Shown in pieces: positions 45,398-56,640 of a stretch of DNA of 64,000 nt (positions within the stretch are counted from its first letter, which is position 1; every line of letters begins with the position of its first letter). The notes beneath the pieces are model-generated. The model saw only the letters and a program-made list of their open reading frames with translations, had not been told where the DNA came from and made no database searches. The stretch is from Ramazzottius varieornatus (lineage: Eukaryota > Tardigrada > Eutardigrada > Parachela > Ramazzottiidae), in contig BDGG01000004.1 in assembly GCA_001949185.1 (NCBI GenBank), positions 1,482,278 to 1,546,277 on the forward strand, in the 5' to 3' direction. The position numbers and the translations under genes were made by a program.

Positions 45398-48143
45398 ATG
45401 AAGATGGCGTTTGATCCTCAGACACAGACGAAGATCGACCAGGCGAAGGTCTTCATGGTCGGTAAGTCTCATGGTGTTAGTACGCTATATAATGTAGGAT
45501 GCGTGGATAGTGGATACGTTCTCTGTCGACAAATAAGCTACAGTTTCTTCCATTGTAAGCATAGTCACAGATCGAAATTTCGATACGCTTGTGGAACAGT
45601 TGGTGGATGATTGCTTGCGCTGCATAACCGTGGTTTGTCTTTCACTAGGGGCCGGTGGTATTGGATGCGAGCTGTTAAAGAATCTGCTTCTCACCGGTTT
45701 TCGAGACATTCACTTGGTAAGTTGCTCTAAGTGGCCTGCTACGTTTCATCCTGCGTGGAACAATATTTTGTGTTTTGTCGATGTAGATCGACCTGGACAC
45801 CATCGAAGTCAGCAACCTGAATCGTCAGTTTCTCTTCCGCAGCGAGCATGTCGGCAAGCCCAAAGCGCAGGTTAGTCCCTGTTGCTGCAGTATAAGAGTA
45901 GCTATATACCGTAATGAGCGTTTATGGAGTATGGAGCAGTTCTTTGTTGTCATGCTCTAGATCGCGGCGTTGGCAGCAGAGGAAATGTGTCCTGAAGCCA
46001 GGATAACTTGGTACCACGAAAGCGTAATTCAGTAAGTCATTTCCAAGACCGATTGGTTTACTTGTCTCAGTTTCATCCAAAGTTTGTTCAAGTTCTTGGC
46101 TCTGTTTTAGGCCTAAATTCAACGTCAAATTCTTCGGACAGTTCAACTTGGTTCTGAACGCTTTGGACAACTCGGCGGCTCGCAGTCATGTTAACAGAAT
46201 GTGTTTGGCTGCTAACGTTCCGCTGGTGGAAAGCGGCAGTTCGGGATATCTGGGAAATTGCAAAGTTATCATCAAGGTCTGTTCAGATTACACATGACAG
46301 TCAGGTGGTAATGAATGACTTCAGCGTGATACTGTTCGTCGTTTTGCAGGGTACGACGGAATGCTTTGACTGCCAGCCGCCGATCGGTCAGAAGACATAT
46401 CCAGGCTGTACCATCCGCAATACGCCCAGCGAGCCTATCCACTGCATCGTATGGGCCAAGCATCTCTTCAACCAGCTGTTCGGCGAAGCAGATCCTGACC
46501 AAGACGTGTCGCCTGACAGCGAAGACCCAGCCGCCGATCCGGAAGCAGGACTCTTGTCTAATGGCACCCATCAAGAGCACTGGTCGACAGTAGCAGAAAC
46601 GAACGAAACAGTCATAGCACATCTAGCTGTTCAACAGAACGGAGCACACCAATTGCAGAACGGCAGTAACGGTTAGTTCGAGTGGATGAATCGAGTAAAT
46701 TAGTTCTCTTCTCTAATCCTTCTGTTCACTTGTTAGGTAATGAAGCGAAGAAAGGCACATCGACTCGCGCGAAGGCCGTCGCTTGCGGGTACAACTCTAT
46801 AGACTTGTTCCAGAAGCTTTTCCATCAAGACATCAGTTACCTTCTAAGTATGAGTAAGTTGTGGGAGAAGCGAAGGAGGCCGGAAGTTCTCGATGTTCAT
46901 TCCATTCTCAAGCAGAAAGACGAAGAGAAGGTTTGGGGGTCTTCTTCAACAGAAGAGCACGAAGACAAGCGCTTGTGGTCGCTCAAACAGAACGTGATTG
47001 TATTCATGAGAGCCGTGAAAGCGCTGAAAGAGACCATGGATAAGATAGAGACGTTGGTGTGGGATAAGGATGATGAGAACGCCATGGATTTTGTGACGGC
47101 GTGCGCGAACCTTCGAGCTACCTGTTTCGGCATCACCACTCAGTCACGGTATGATACGAAACAGATGGCTGGCAATATCATTCCGGCTGTAGCCTCGACA
47201 AATGCTATCGTCGCTGGTCTGATCATCTTCAACGCTGTGAAGGTACTGCAGAATAGGGTCGATGAGTGTCGAAATCTCATACTGAAGACGTTTCGCGATG
47301 CGGTACCGGCTACTTCACCGAAGCGTCGTGTCAGAATCACTGGTGTGTCCAAGTTGCTGGAACCGGTCAAGGACTGTGTGTCTTGTTCCGAACGAGTGGA
47401 AACCTCGTTGAGACTGAACCTGGAAACCACAACCATCAAGGTGAGCTTCGACCCGCCGTATCATATAATAATAATAACACACGGAGTTCGGCAAGCAAAC
47501 TGGACAAGGTCGATTTCCCTAGTGGCGCACTTTTTCATTGGTGTAGGCTGAAAGAGTGCTCTACTTGAAAAAGGCCCTTGTCGAGTTTGCTTGCCGAGCT
47601 CTCAGATCTGAGGAAATTATCCATTCAAATCCGTGAAGTTTCCTCGACTACTTGGCGTTATCCTGAGTGATTTTTGCTTTGTAGGACTTTCAAGACAAGA
47701 TTTTGAAAGGCTACTTCAAGATGGCTCAACCAGACGTCAGCTTGGATGACAGCAGTGGCACAGTCATCATCGACAGCGAGTTTGAGTTGAACAACAAAGA
47801 CAAGCCACTGACAGCCTGCAAGATCCTTGACGGAACTCGCTTAAAGTGCTCGGACTTCCTGCAAGAGTACGACATCACCATCACGGTGAACCATGCCGAT
47901 GACTTGCCCGAAGATACTCTCTTCGAGTCCAGCAAGGACGCCAACGTCGTCCTCGCAGCGATGCCATCCCAAGCCCCCGACGCAAGAACTACACCAGCGC
48001 AGAAGCGAAAGTCCGCAGACGATCTCGCGGAGGCTAGTGCTGAGGAACTAAAACGCTTCAAGCGACAGGAGAAAGAGCATCTAGGATTTGGTCATGTGAA
48101 CGAGAACGGGTTTCCTGATCAGTTTCTCGAGATTTTGGAATAG
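45398..48143 (+). CDS. UBA2: SUMO-activating enzyme subunit 2 (UBA2/SAE2)
   Basis: UBA2 is the catalytic half of the SUMO E1; it adenylates SUMO with SAE1 and then carries it as a thioester before transfer to UBC9. Eight exons: 45398-45461, 45649-45716, 45787-45870, 45961-46031, 46111-46276, 46350-46671, 46737-47440 and 47685-48143, total 1938 nt (645 residues; human 640). [18 protein letters not shown] starts the adenylation fold, with NLNRQFLFR and NALDN(S)[10 protein letters not shown] following. The catalytic Cys lies in [20 protein letters not shown]-type text reads [21 protein letters not shown], and the structural zinc Cys pairs are present (ECFDCQP; CVSCSE). The ubiquitin-like domain and a Lys-rich tail end the protein. 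All key residues are in place. A fold-back repeat occupies intron 7. Confidence 0.95.
47484..47601. repeat. Fold-back element, copy C (UBA2 intron 7)
   Basis: The arms start GAGTTCGGCAAGCAAACT and, read inversely from the right end, GAGCTCGGCAAGCAAACT, so the outer ~26 bp are nearly perfect inverse copies. The inner left arm has CTAGTGGCGCAC then TTTTTCATT, matching the family core. Its outer arms are the best preserved of the five copies. Confidence 0.8.
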
Positions 48144-48694
48144 ATCATGTTTTGCAAGTGAATCTGTCCGAAGACGTTTTCGTTGCGATCTCGCTGCTTT
48201 TGTGAACTATCAGGTCTGTCAAGCATAGTTCGTGACATTGTATTTTACGTCTGAAGCCACAAAAATATTATAGTCTTTGGAACTTAGAAGTATGATAAGC
48301 ATACTTCTCTCGGCTGTTCATTTTTTTTGCTACAAAAAAGGATGAAACGAAACAAACACTACATATAAAAAGCAAAGCTACGTTTTCGCACTAGCAGCGA
48401 CTATGAAAAACAAGCTTTCTTTACGTACAGCTGCGGACAAAGGCTGCATGGGAGGGATCCAGGAATTTTTTAAAAACTAAACTCAAAAACACAAAGGTTC
48501 GCCGGAAACCGGTCAGAGCGCAACTGTGATAAAATGATAAGATATGAACAGGACAGCGATGCAAAAGAAGGATTCTTTATTCTGTTTTATCAGTAGAAAA
48601 CAATGCAGCGAAATGTGGTATGTGCTTGTCGAAGAAACTTCAGTGAAAAGACTAATAAGGCTGCCTTTTCTTTCAACCACACAGACGCCAATTA
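48144..48694. other. Convergent 3' intergenic region UBA2 / RING E3
   Basis: Tail-to-tail space of 551 bp that should carry both 3' untranslated regions. AT-rich in part; no exon seen. Confidence 0.45.
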
Positions 48695-51671
48695 TCAGTC
48701 CAGGTCGATATCGTCTTTCGGTTGTTTCGGTCCTTGCGTTTCCGACCCGGTACTCGCAGAATTGGCCACCGAGTCTCCGGCGGCAGCAATGTCCACAGCT
48801 GCTCCCTGGCTAGCCTGACGCTGACTAGCCGTTGGTGGCTGCTGGGCACTGGAAGCACTGGAGGTACTTGCAGTCTGGCTGGCCGATTGCTGAGCCGGTG
48901 CCAGCGGCTGGAACATGACTGAAGGGGACTGGTTACCTAAGGCTTGCGCCACAGTGTTCATGATGGTCCCGAAGAGGTTATTTCCTGGGTTAGCCATGCT
49001 AGTTGACTGTGGTTGAACCTGCGGAGAAGCCGTGGGTGCTCGTAGGGAAGTTCTCGGCTGGCCCATTCTGTGTGCCTGCTGTCGCACCCGAGTAGGCCGC
49101 GTTCCAGTGACATTGGCTGGGTTCACTCCGTTAGGACGTGGAGAAGGCGGAGGAGGCTGTGCGTACATCGGCGGACCGAACAACGAAACAGTTGGTCCTA
49201 CACCAAGAAAAGTAGCCTCGAGACTGAGCTAACATCCTTACGGAAGGTTCACAAAGTGTTTTGCTAAGTGACGCACGGTTACAGTGGTATTGCCTGGAAG
49301 CGTGCGCCACTTAGAAAACGATCTGGTCGACTTTGTTAGCCAAACACCCAACTGTTGTATCGTTATGTCTTACCTGACGCGGCGCTCAGCTGGGCTGGTT
49401 GAGCCGGGTTGACGAAGATCTGCATTTGTGGTTGCTGTCCAGGTTGTCCTTGGCCGACAACCACTTGGCCACTCCAAACAGTGGCTGCTGGCATAGCTTG
49501 AAAGCGTTGCTGCTGCGTTCCAGCTGGAGCAGCTTGGAAGCGTTGTTGCATCCCGCTTTGTAACGCACTCTGCGTTCCACTCTGCAAACCCGGGTTGAAA
49601 GCATGTCGCATCACTTGGGGCACTGTGGGTCGAACGGAAGCTTGTGGATGGTGAGGCTGAGCTGACCGGAAGACGAAGTTACCCGGTGCGACAGGCTGGA
49701 CGAAACGCTGGGGAGAGGGGTGGAAGTGTCCATGGGGAGCGAACATGGGCTGCGGTGCGGGCACTGGTCCCACTTGGTACACCACGTTCACTTCCTGGAT
49801 GCCACCGTGATCGTTGTCTGGACCTGCGGGTTCTCCTGTCTGGACGTTAGTTCGACATACAGGACAGTTTCCGTGCTGCGAGCGGAAAAACTAGTTAGAG
49901 CGAGGAACTTTCGGGTCGCAAAGATGCCAGTCGAGTATTTACACGGGGGAAAACGTACCAAGATCAGCCATCGGTCAATGCATGAGCCGTGAAACTGGTG
50001 ATTCTATGGGAGAACAGAGCATGACGCTGATTCATTGAACTATCAGCAAATTATTCTATAAGCTTAATCCCTGTAACCTTACACATGGCATCTCTTTGTA
50101 GGTGCTGCTGGCATTGAAATTCTCCATACATATGGAGCAAGTTCTGTTCTCCGCTGTGGAAGAAACAATCTTCATGTTTAAATGTAGATAAATAAAAACG
50201 AGAACATTGTCACAGACCTATCATCTCCGTTGTAGCGGGATGGGTAGGAATGGCGTCCACCATCTGCTGGGTCATCGGTGGCGGACCACCTTGGGTTCCC
50301 AGCTGATTCAAAACGGCGGTGATCACATCGTCAATGTTCTCCGTCAACATCTGCATCAGGTTGTTCATGTTGCCCGGAATGCTAAACAACAGAAAAGAAT
50401 CCGTTAGTAATTCATATGGGAGATATTCCGGTTCGAACAAATCCAATTCTGTTTATGGCCTTACTTCAGCGTTGGACCCGGATTTCCATTCACGTCAACG
50501 CCGACCATCATGAAGTTTCCCTGGCCTGGGTTAGGGTGACCCTGGTTCGGCTGGTTGGGTTGCTGGCTCGACACGAAGTGGAAATGAGGCATCTGCTGTT
50601 GATGGTGTTGCTGCATCGGCTGGCCACTGAAATGTGGGGGTGGTGGACCGAAAGACGTGCTGAAAGAAGGTTGCGGAAGACCGAAAGATATCAGCGGACT
50701 GGACATGGGCTGCTGGACAGCTCCTTGAAGATGATGAGGCTGGGGCGAGGATGATTGTGTGGGGGACATGAAGGGACCGAACGAGTACCCGTTAGAAGCG
50801 AAGGGACCGGCAGAGGATGCCGAGGACTGAAACATAGAGGGTTGATGTATGGGAGTATGGCTAAGCATGTCCATTTCCGGTTCCATTAGAATGGAGCCAA
50901 ATGGAGACCCATCGAACGCTTGAATGACGGGGACAGCAGTGATCGTCACCTGGCCCTGAATGTGCGTTGGATGCGTGGAATGCGCATGGTGATGGTGGTG
51001 GGGCTGGGAAGACTGCTGGGTTGGATGTGGCGCGAAGGCGAAGAAAGGATGGGAGCCGTGGCTGTGAGGCTGCTGTTGAACATTTTGCTGCTCTGGAAAA
51101 ACAACCGTTGAGCATATCAAAACACGTATTTCATCTTGTTTTCGAGATTAAGGATTGTCCCAAACACATGGAATCGGCTTACTGTCATTGTACTGATTAT
51201 AGGGAACTTACGCTGGATTCCGGAACTGGATGAGGAAGGCAGAGAATCTTTGTCGTCAAACGTTGTCTGCGATGCCTGGAAAACAGGAAAAACGCACAAC
51301 ACATCGATATCACGACGTTGACAGAGTCATGCGAATGCTAAAAAATACTCTGACCCTGTCGCGAATCACCTGTGACGTTGAGGCTGTGGGCAAACCGAAC
51401 TGACGATATCCGGATAGGCTAGCGGAAGAGCTAGAGGCGGTTGCGGCAGGCTGCGGATCACGAGGAGGTGGTGTTGGATCAGCTGGCATCTCCTGGATGA
51501 AACCGCCCCCACATCTTTTGCAGACAAACTCCTACCAAGAGCAACAAGCATCACCATTCAGGACCTCAAGATCGTATTCCATAGTCCACTCAAGAATGTC
51601 CTTAGGCTTACCGTAGGATCCACTTGCGTCTGGTTAGCGCACTGGTAACAGTAGTACTGGGGATTCGTCAT
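48695..51671 (-). CDS. RNF126/RNF115-like RING-H2 E3 ligase with long low-complexity inserts
   Basis: RNF126 and RNF115 ubiquitinate misfolded or mislocalised proteins in the cytosol. Nine exons: 51671-51612, 51531-51370, 51275-51212, 51092-50465, 50381-50218, 50153-50083, 50003-49959, 49875-49374 and 49197-48695, total 2199 nt (732 residues; human RNF126 is 311). The N-terminus has the ubiquitin-binding zinc finger (YYCYQC...FVCKRCGGGFIQE). Before the RING comes a helical DDVITAVLNQLGTQGGPPP segment with the family pattern of V-P-x-T. The RING-H2 is split over three exons: TCSICMENF, then NHQFHGSCIDRWLIL, then HGNCPVC. Long His/Pro/Gln/Ser-rich stretches precede it and a ~330-residue Gln/Pro-rich tail follows, both absent from relatives. 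Function beyond E3 activity is unknown. Confidence 0.85.
49225..49341. repeat. Fold-back element, copy D (RING E3 last intron)
   Basis: About 117 bp with imperfect inverse arms: GAGCTAAC...TTTTGCTAAGTGACGCACG on the left and GGCTAACAAAGTCGACC...CTAAGTGGCGCACG when the right end is read inversely. It lies in the intron between 49374 and 49197. Confidence 0.7.
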
Positions 51672-52369
51672 GACTGTTTCACGGCGTAATCTGAGACTGA
51701 AACCAAGGGTTAGCACTGTCCGAAATAGCCGTACAGGTTCCGCAAAAGCCCAAAGAGCACGGAAAGGTAATGGTCGGACAACTGAGTCATCGTACCTGAT
51801 TATATAAGATGTAGCGAATTCCCGAAAGTTCCGCCGGAAGAGGTGGCCGTCAGCAGCGGAAAGGTTGCCTAAGATACTATAGTCCCGATCCAGGAAGCGC
51901 TACCAATGTGGACGTGCCACAATAAGTTATAAAGCAAAAACTGCGTCACCGGAAGGGATCAAGGAGAGCACTTTAACAAGAGCAATGGAGACGTTTCGTG
52001 GAAGAACGGAAAGATGGAAACTTGAACATCCAGATGATTGCGCCGCTGCGGGAGCAAAAGTGCAAACAGTACTACTGTGACTGAAACTCTTGTCCAAAAT
52101 TCCAAATGTCCAGGTGTACGCAATTGCACCCGGCTTGCCCCCCTCTCGGCTTCGGAAGTTTTTGAGCCCGAATCGCGCTGCAGTCGAGTTCGGTCTTGGT
52201 CAGTCTAACGTGACTCGTTCCCCGGTCGAAAAACCCTTCAGCCATGGCGACACTGCGACAGTACCGCGACACACCGACATCGAATATCCCTGGTTGAATC
52301 ACGTGTCCACCCCAGGGGTAGGCTGGCAAGCCAATTTAGGGTAGGAAACGATATTGCGTACATCAAAGT
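51672..52369. other. Intergenic upstream of the RING E3
   Basis: Should contain the E3 promoter. A frame on each strand near 52072-52344 is open but the two overlap almost fully and neither has a domain, so neither is called. Confidence 0.35.
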
Positions 52370-52621
52370 GTCGAGGAGTAACATGCGCCGACCAAATGGC
52401 TGTTCTGATGGTCTTTCTGGATTTTCAAATTTCCAGGACCCGTATTTTCCAGTTTTGTTCGTCCTACTCGTGGCTGATTCGTAAGAATGAATGTGTTATG
52501 CTGGGAAATAACCAAATCCCCGCAAGGTTTCGCCACTGACGCAGAACTTCGCTTAATTCGAAATCGAAGATAGATTAAACCGTCAAAACAGCCATTTGGT
52601 CGCCGCATGTTACTCCTCGAC
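52370..52621. mobile_element. MITE with 43-bp terminal inverted repeats
   Basis: The 252-bp element begins GTCGAGGAGTAACATGCG then CCGACCAAATGGCTGTT. Its right end is the inverse of the same sequence, with about four mismatches in 43 bp. The interior has no coding capacity. No clear target duplication was identified. It lies between the RING E3 gene and a pogo-like transposase relic and is unrelated in sequence to the other TIR elements in the window. Confidence 0.8.
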
Positions 52622-53340
52622 GGGACGTTCTTGTTTTGCCGAGAGTTCGGTGTTTGGTGCATTTCGGGGATGCGAGGACGCAGAGGCTCGACATGCCCAG
52701 ATCAGACCGTGGTGGACAACAAACACTCAGTGTTGAAAGTTGTTCACCATGCCAACTGGCTTCCAGATTCTGCTCGTGCCGTGTCACATGACCATGTAGA
52801 CCAACTCTTGTTACTTTATAAACATTCTAAACAATCGGAATCAGGTTGTAGGGACAGGACATACGATTTTTTGAATAGAGGTCTAGGGGGACCACTCATT
52901 ATTGGGAGACAGTCAGTCTGACAGTGTACTTGTGGCCCTAATACTACAAAAAGCATAGCGCGCACAAACCATACCAGACCAAACAACGACTGTACGCTCA
53001 AACACGATACACCGAAGTTTTCCGCGTGGTAAATAAAACTCCACAATCTCCATCGTAACATTCCTGTTTTCCAAACCGAAATTAATACTTTAAAGTACCG
53101 ATCTAGTGGGGTAGATTTCGGTGCCGAAGCGTGGAGGAAGACTACCCTGGACACGCAGAGTTGGCTGTTGTGTTTGATATTATACCGGTCAGCACGATGG
53201 AACCGGCAAACCTCGACAAAGCATTAAGATGAGCAGGAAATAGCGTAACCCAGTTCTCCAACTGCGACAACAGTCAGCTAACTTTTTCCTGATATTTGAG
53301 GTAGAAAAAGGAACTACACTTGTCCGACTACAAAACGACA
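52622..53340. other. Intergenic between MITE and transposase relic
   Basis: No gene found. The left terminal repeat of the transposase-bearing element would be expected here but I could not identify it. Confidence 0.35.
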
Positions 53341-55000
53341 TCAGTTTTTGACCTTCTTCGACCTCCCTTTCTTCGAAGCGACGGGTAAATCTGCTTTAGC
53401 AGACTTCGATCTTGTCCTTTCCTTAACGGCCACTGGCAGTTCGATCTGGACTGTCTTCGGTCTTCCACGCTTTTTAGACGCTTCATCTGCAGTTTCTAAA
53501 GTTTTCGTCTCGGGTGAAAAAGGGAATATGCTAGTATTCTTGAAGCCGCTCTTCAGTGGTGCTTTGAACTCGAAAGAGAATCTGGAAGCTTCTGAGGTGC
53601 AGAGCAATGCCAAGTGCCCAGCAAAGGTGTTGCGAGTCATCTGAAGAGTAACATAAATTTCTAGAAAGCAACGTTAATTGATAAGAACTTCAGGCAATGC
53701 TCTTAACCTCGAACGAAGGATCAAGGCGTTTGGACGCCTTTTAGTTAGTCCACTTCACCTTCATACATCCGAACGTGCAGCTATCCAACGGCTGCAATTT
53801 ATCCGTTTGTCCCGCAGGAAGACAGGTGAGTTTGATCTCTTTCCCAGAGTCTCTGCATAGTTTGAAAACTTGAGCGTTGTTGACATGACTGTGATGTCCA
53901 TAGCAAAGAACGACGCACTAAAAAATAGCAAACGCAGATCACAGTTAAAATCATAGTTCACATCACCGTAACAAGCGTCAGACACCTATCATCCACACAT
54001 TTGATAGCGTAAAAAACATGATACCTTCTGGGGCGCATCCGGCAAGATAACTTTCCGGAAGTAATCTGTTATGAGATCGCAGTCCATAACCCCCGAACCG
54101 TTCACTGCGTTGTACAATTTGCCATCGGTATTATCGAACATGCTTTCCAGGTGCATAATGCCGTCGAACAGGACCAATGGCTTGTAAATTTTTCCGGCTG
54201 CGTCTCCACAAACCAAAGTGCTGACACGGTCCCGAGTAGTTCCGTCGGTGTAAGAAGGGACGTGCTTCATACCTCTTGCGGCGCAGACTTTCTCCTTCTC
54301 AAAACCCAACATGAAGCCTGATTCATCGAAGTTTATTATAGCAGCAGGGTCCGAGAGGTATCCTTCGCTTTCAAGTTTAGCTCACAGGCTGATTCAATCT
54401 TCGGCACATTCAAGAGTGCATTCCCGCGCCTTCTTCCGATCAACGTTGAATCCCATACGAAGTAAAATTTGTTTCTCATGGTCACGCATGAACCGACCGT
54501 GCCACTTCTCACTCAACACTGTACCGATACCTGAGAAAAACGGAACAATTAGTTTCACTGAACATTGTTCAGGAACGAAAATGTACTGTAATGCTTTACG
54601 AACTTGGTGAATGACGTCACAGTTAGCGCAGAGTTTACGGGTATGTTGGCGCATACGGTACACGCTTACAATGACATCATTCGCCATGTTAACTGGCCTT
54701 ACAGTACCTTTGCCGAAGCTTATTTGATCCACAAAAGAACAGAGATCGTGTTTGTTCATCGGGAATCCGCTGTTTCAACATGTCCACCAGTGAAGCCTCT
54801 TCTGTTGTATCCAGCTTCGTCTTTCGCCTAATCTTCTGAGCTGTGAGGGATTTCTCGTAGCGGACAATAGTCATCTGAGGAACGCGAAACGTTAGCGAAG
54901 CTTTCCGAACTGACATCCCGTTTGCCACTGCGCGAATTGCATCTTTCAGACTTTCCACGGTGTACTTTCGGCGCCTCTTGCTCTTGAGATGTTGCGCCAT
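53341..55000 (-). pseudogene. Broken pogo/Tigger-type DDE transposase
   Basis: Read leftward: MAQHLKSKRRRKYTVESL starts a psq/CENP-B-like helix-turn-helix (ESLKDAIRAVANG...VRKASLTF...P). After ...SLVDMLK the frame shifts by one base at about 54770 into GFPMNKHDLCSFVDQI, the segment that normally follows. A plausible intron then precedes GIGTVLSEKWHGRFMRDH. The core has NFDESGF (first Asp). The second catalytic site reads CYGHHSHV where relatives have D-G-H-x-S-H, so the Asp appears to be Tyr. The third, LQPLDSCTF, is intact. Fragments continue to a C-terminal SGFKNTSIFPFSP block and a KKRGRPK AT-hook-like motif. The frameshift, lost Asp and a stop after KVKWTN mark a decayed copy. Confidence 0.75.
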
Positions 55001-55157
55001 TTTACAAGGTAAAGGGTTTTTGGATTGGAAAGACAACACATGAAAGAACACAGAACTTGAAATGATACCGTACGGAAAAAGCGCACTGCGAAATATTCAC
55101 TTCCTGACGTCACATGGCCAGTTTCTGTTCCGACATAATATTCTTTCGTTAAATTGC

Positions 55158-55198
55158 CGCCAGCTTGCGCTCCCCACAATTTTGTCCATCCCCACAAT
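55158..55198. repeat. One-sided arm related to the basigin-intron fold-back
   Basis: Read on the - strand it gives TAATTGTGGGGATGGACAAA followed by ATTGTGGGGAGCGC. This matches the basigin intron arm (GTGGGCATGGACAAAACTTG, TGGGCCACG). It lies 160 bp outside the transposase start, where a terminal repeat would be expected. Confidence 0.55.
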
Positions 55199-56640
55199 TA
55201 GGCCAGCCGCGTGTATCTGTTTTCTTTCCACATATTTCATCCCGCTCGCAGAAGATCAAAACTCTGGTTAGCCTGCTGCCCAGAAGTTCCGCAGTTCTTA
55301 TTTGCGAACTCACATGGCTCACGCATGCCAGTCACTTAATTACAATGAATGTGATTTCCAGTTACAAACCAGACACTCATAGCTAGATAACCATGAACTG
55401 TACGCGAATGTTAGTGGTCAAGCGCTTTTCTGCACAGGCGTTCTCCGAAAAGTGACATAACAAGAATATTCTCACGACTCGGTTCGATTTCCGACCAAAA
55501 TCTGAACATACAATTCGGTAAGTCTTGCGAAATTAAAGCCATCGTAACCTAGAACTTGGTAGTAGTAAGATGGATGTAGGCTAATAAGTTGTCACATCTC
55601 GTAGGAAAGACTGTATATGGCGAATTAAGAAGGTCAGCAACACCACGCGTCCGCATAGAAACCGCAGGATGAATGACACAGTATCAGCGCTCGTTTTGTA
55701 TAGCCACCCCGCGAACGCTTGCTATGCATTGATTAGAGTGCATCTATCAATGACGTCAGGTACCCCGGGAGGGAAGATGGGTAGGTCAAACCGGTCAGAG
55801 ATCTTATAAAAGCCAGTTGATTGCTTGAATTCATTGACATGGGGGAGGGGGTGTTGGTCAAGCCTCCCAGTACCGAAACCTGACGTCGTTAATGAATGCT
55901 TCCTACCATCCAGTTGTGCTTCGGAAACCGAGATTTTTACTACTGATGTGCTGCTAAACATAGCTTTGCTGGTGAGCAAGACGCATGATCAAGCTCTTCA
56001 CTGACATCGCCAAGGCGCAGTGTGGGGCCGATTTTAGTCATGACGTAGTTAATTCGCTCCTGATAAAAAAAGCCCTGTTTGATTAAACTGGAAGATCAGT
56101 CAATCCACCACTGCCGCGGCCATGACTTGACACAGAATACATTAGTTCCTAGATTGACTGAGTGCTAGGACTGCCACAGGGTCTGAAAAAGCAACAGAAT
56201 CACGTTCGACGCGATGGTTTCCAGTTCACGAGTCGGTGCCGCGCCATTTTGATGACTGGATGTTTTAGTTATTGGCTCACCCTGCTCAGATGGAGGTGAC
56301 GTTTAGCAGCGCTCCAGTGGTTTCCACCCTGTTACTTGTTCCCAGCTTTTCCATCCTGCCATTCCCACCCTGTTTTTTAGGGTGGGAATTTCTCAGTCTT
56401 GTATATGAGAGCCGTTTAGGGTGGTCGTTTCCCCACCATTCCCGGGTCTAGCTTAGACATGTGTCTAGCAAGCCGTAAGGCCCGTTTCACGGTTTCAGGC
56501 CCAAAAACAAATTTCCGAGTCCGGATCTTGGAGGTGTACTCCCTGATATCTTTGAAGTGAAGAGTTCGAGTTCTAAGTCAAGTTGATTGGTTTAAATTGT
56601 GAGTGGGGAGTTGATATCATTGCGGACGCAGTAGTTTGGA
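55199..56640. promoter_or_regulatory. Intergenic upstream of POLR3E
   Basis: No coding exon recognised over about 1.4 kb. At 56361-56389 there is a perfect 11-bp inverted repeat, ATTCCCACCCT / AGGGTGGGAAT, with a 7-nt loop. Further CCACCCTG and AGGGTGG copies occur within 100 bp either side. This GC-rich motif cluster 250-320 bp before the start codon could be a promoter element. Confidence 0.4.

Noticed and set aside
52072-52344. Overlapping open frames on both strands
   Set aside because: The two frames cover the same bases, show no motif and have no splice context.
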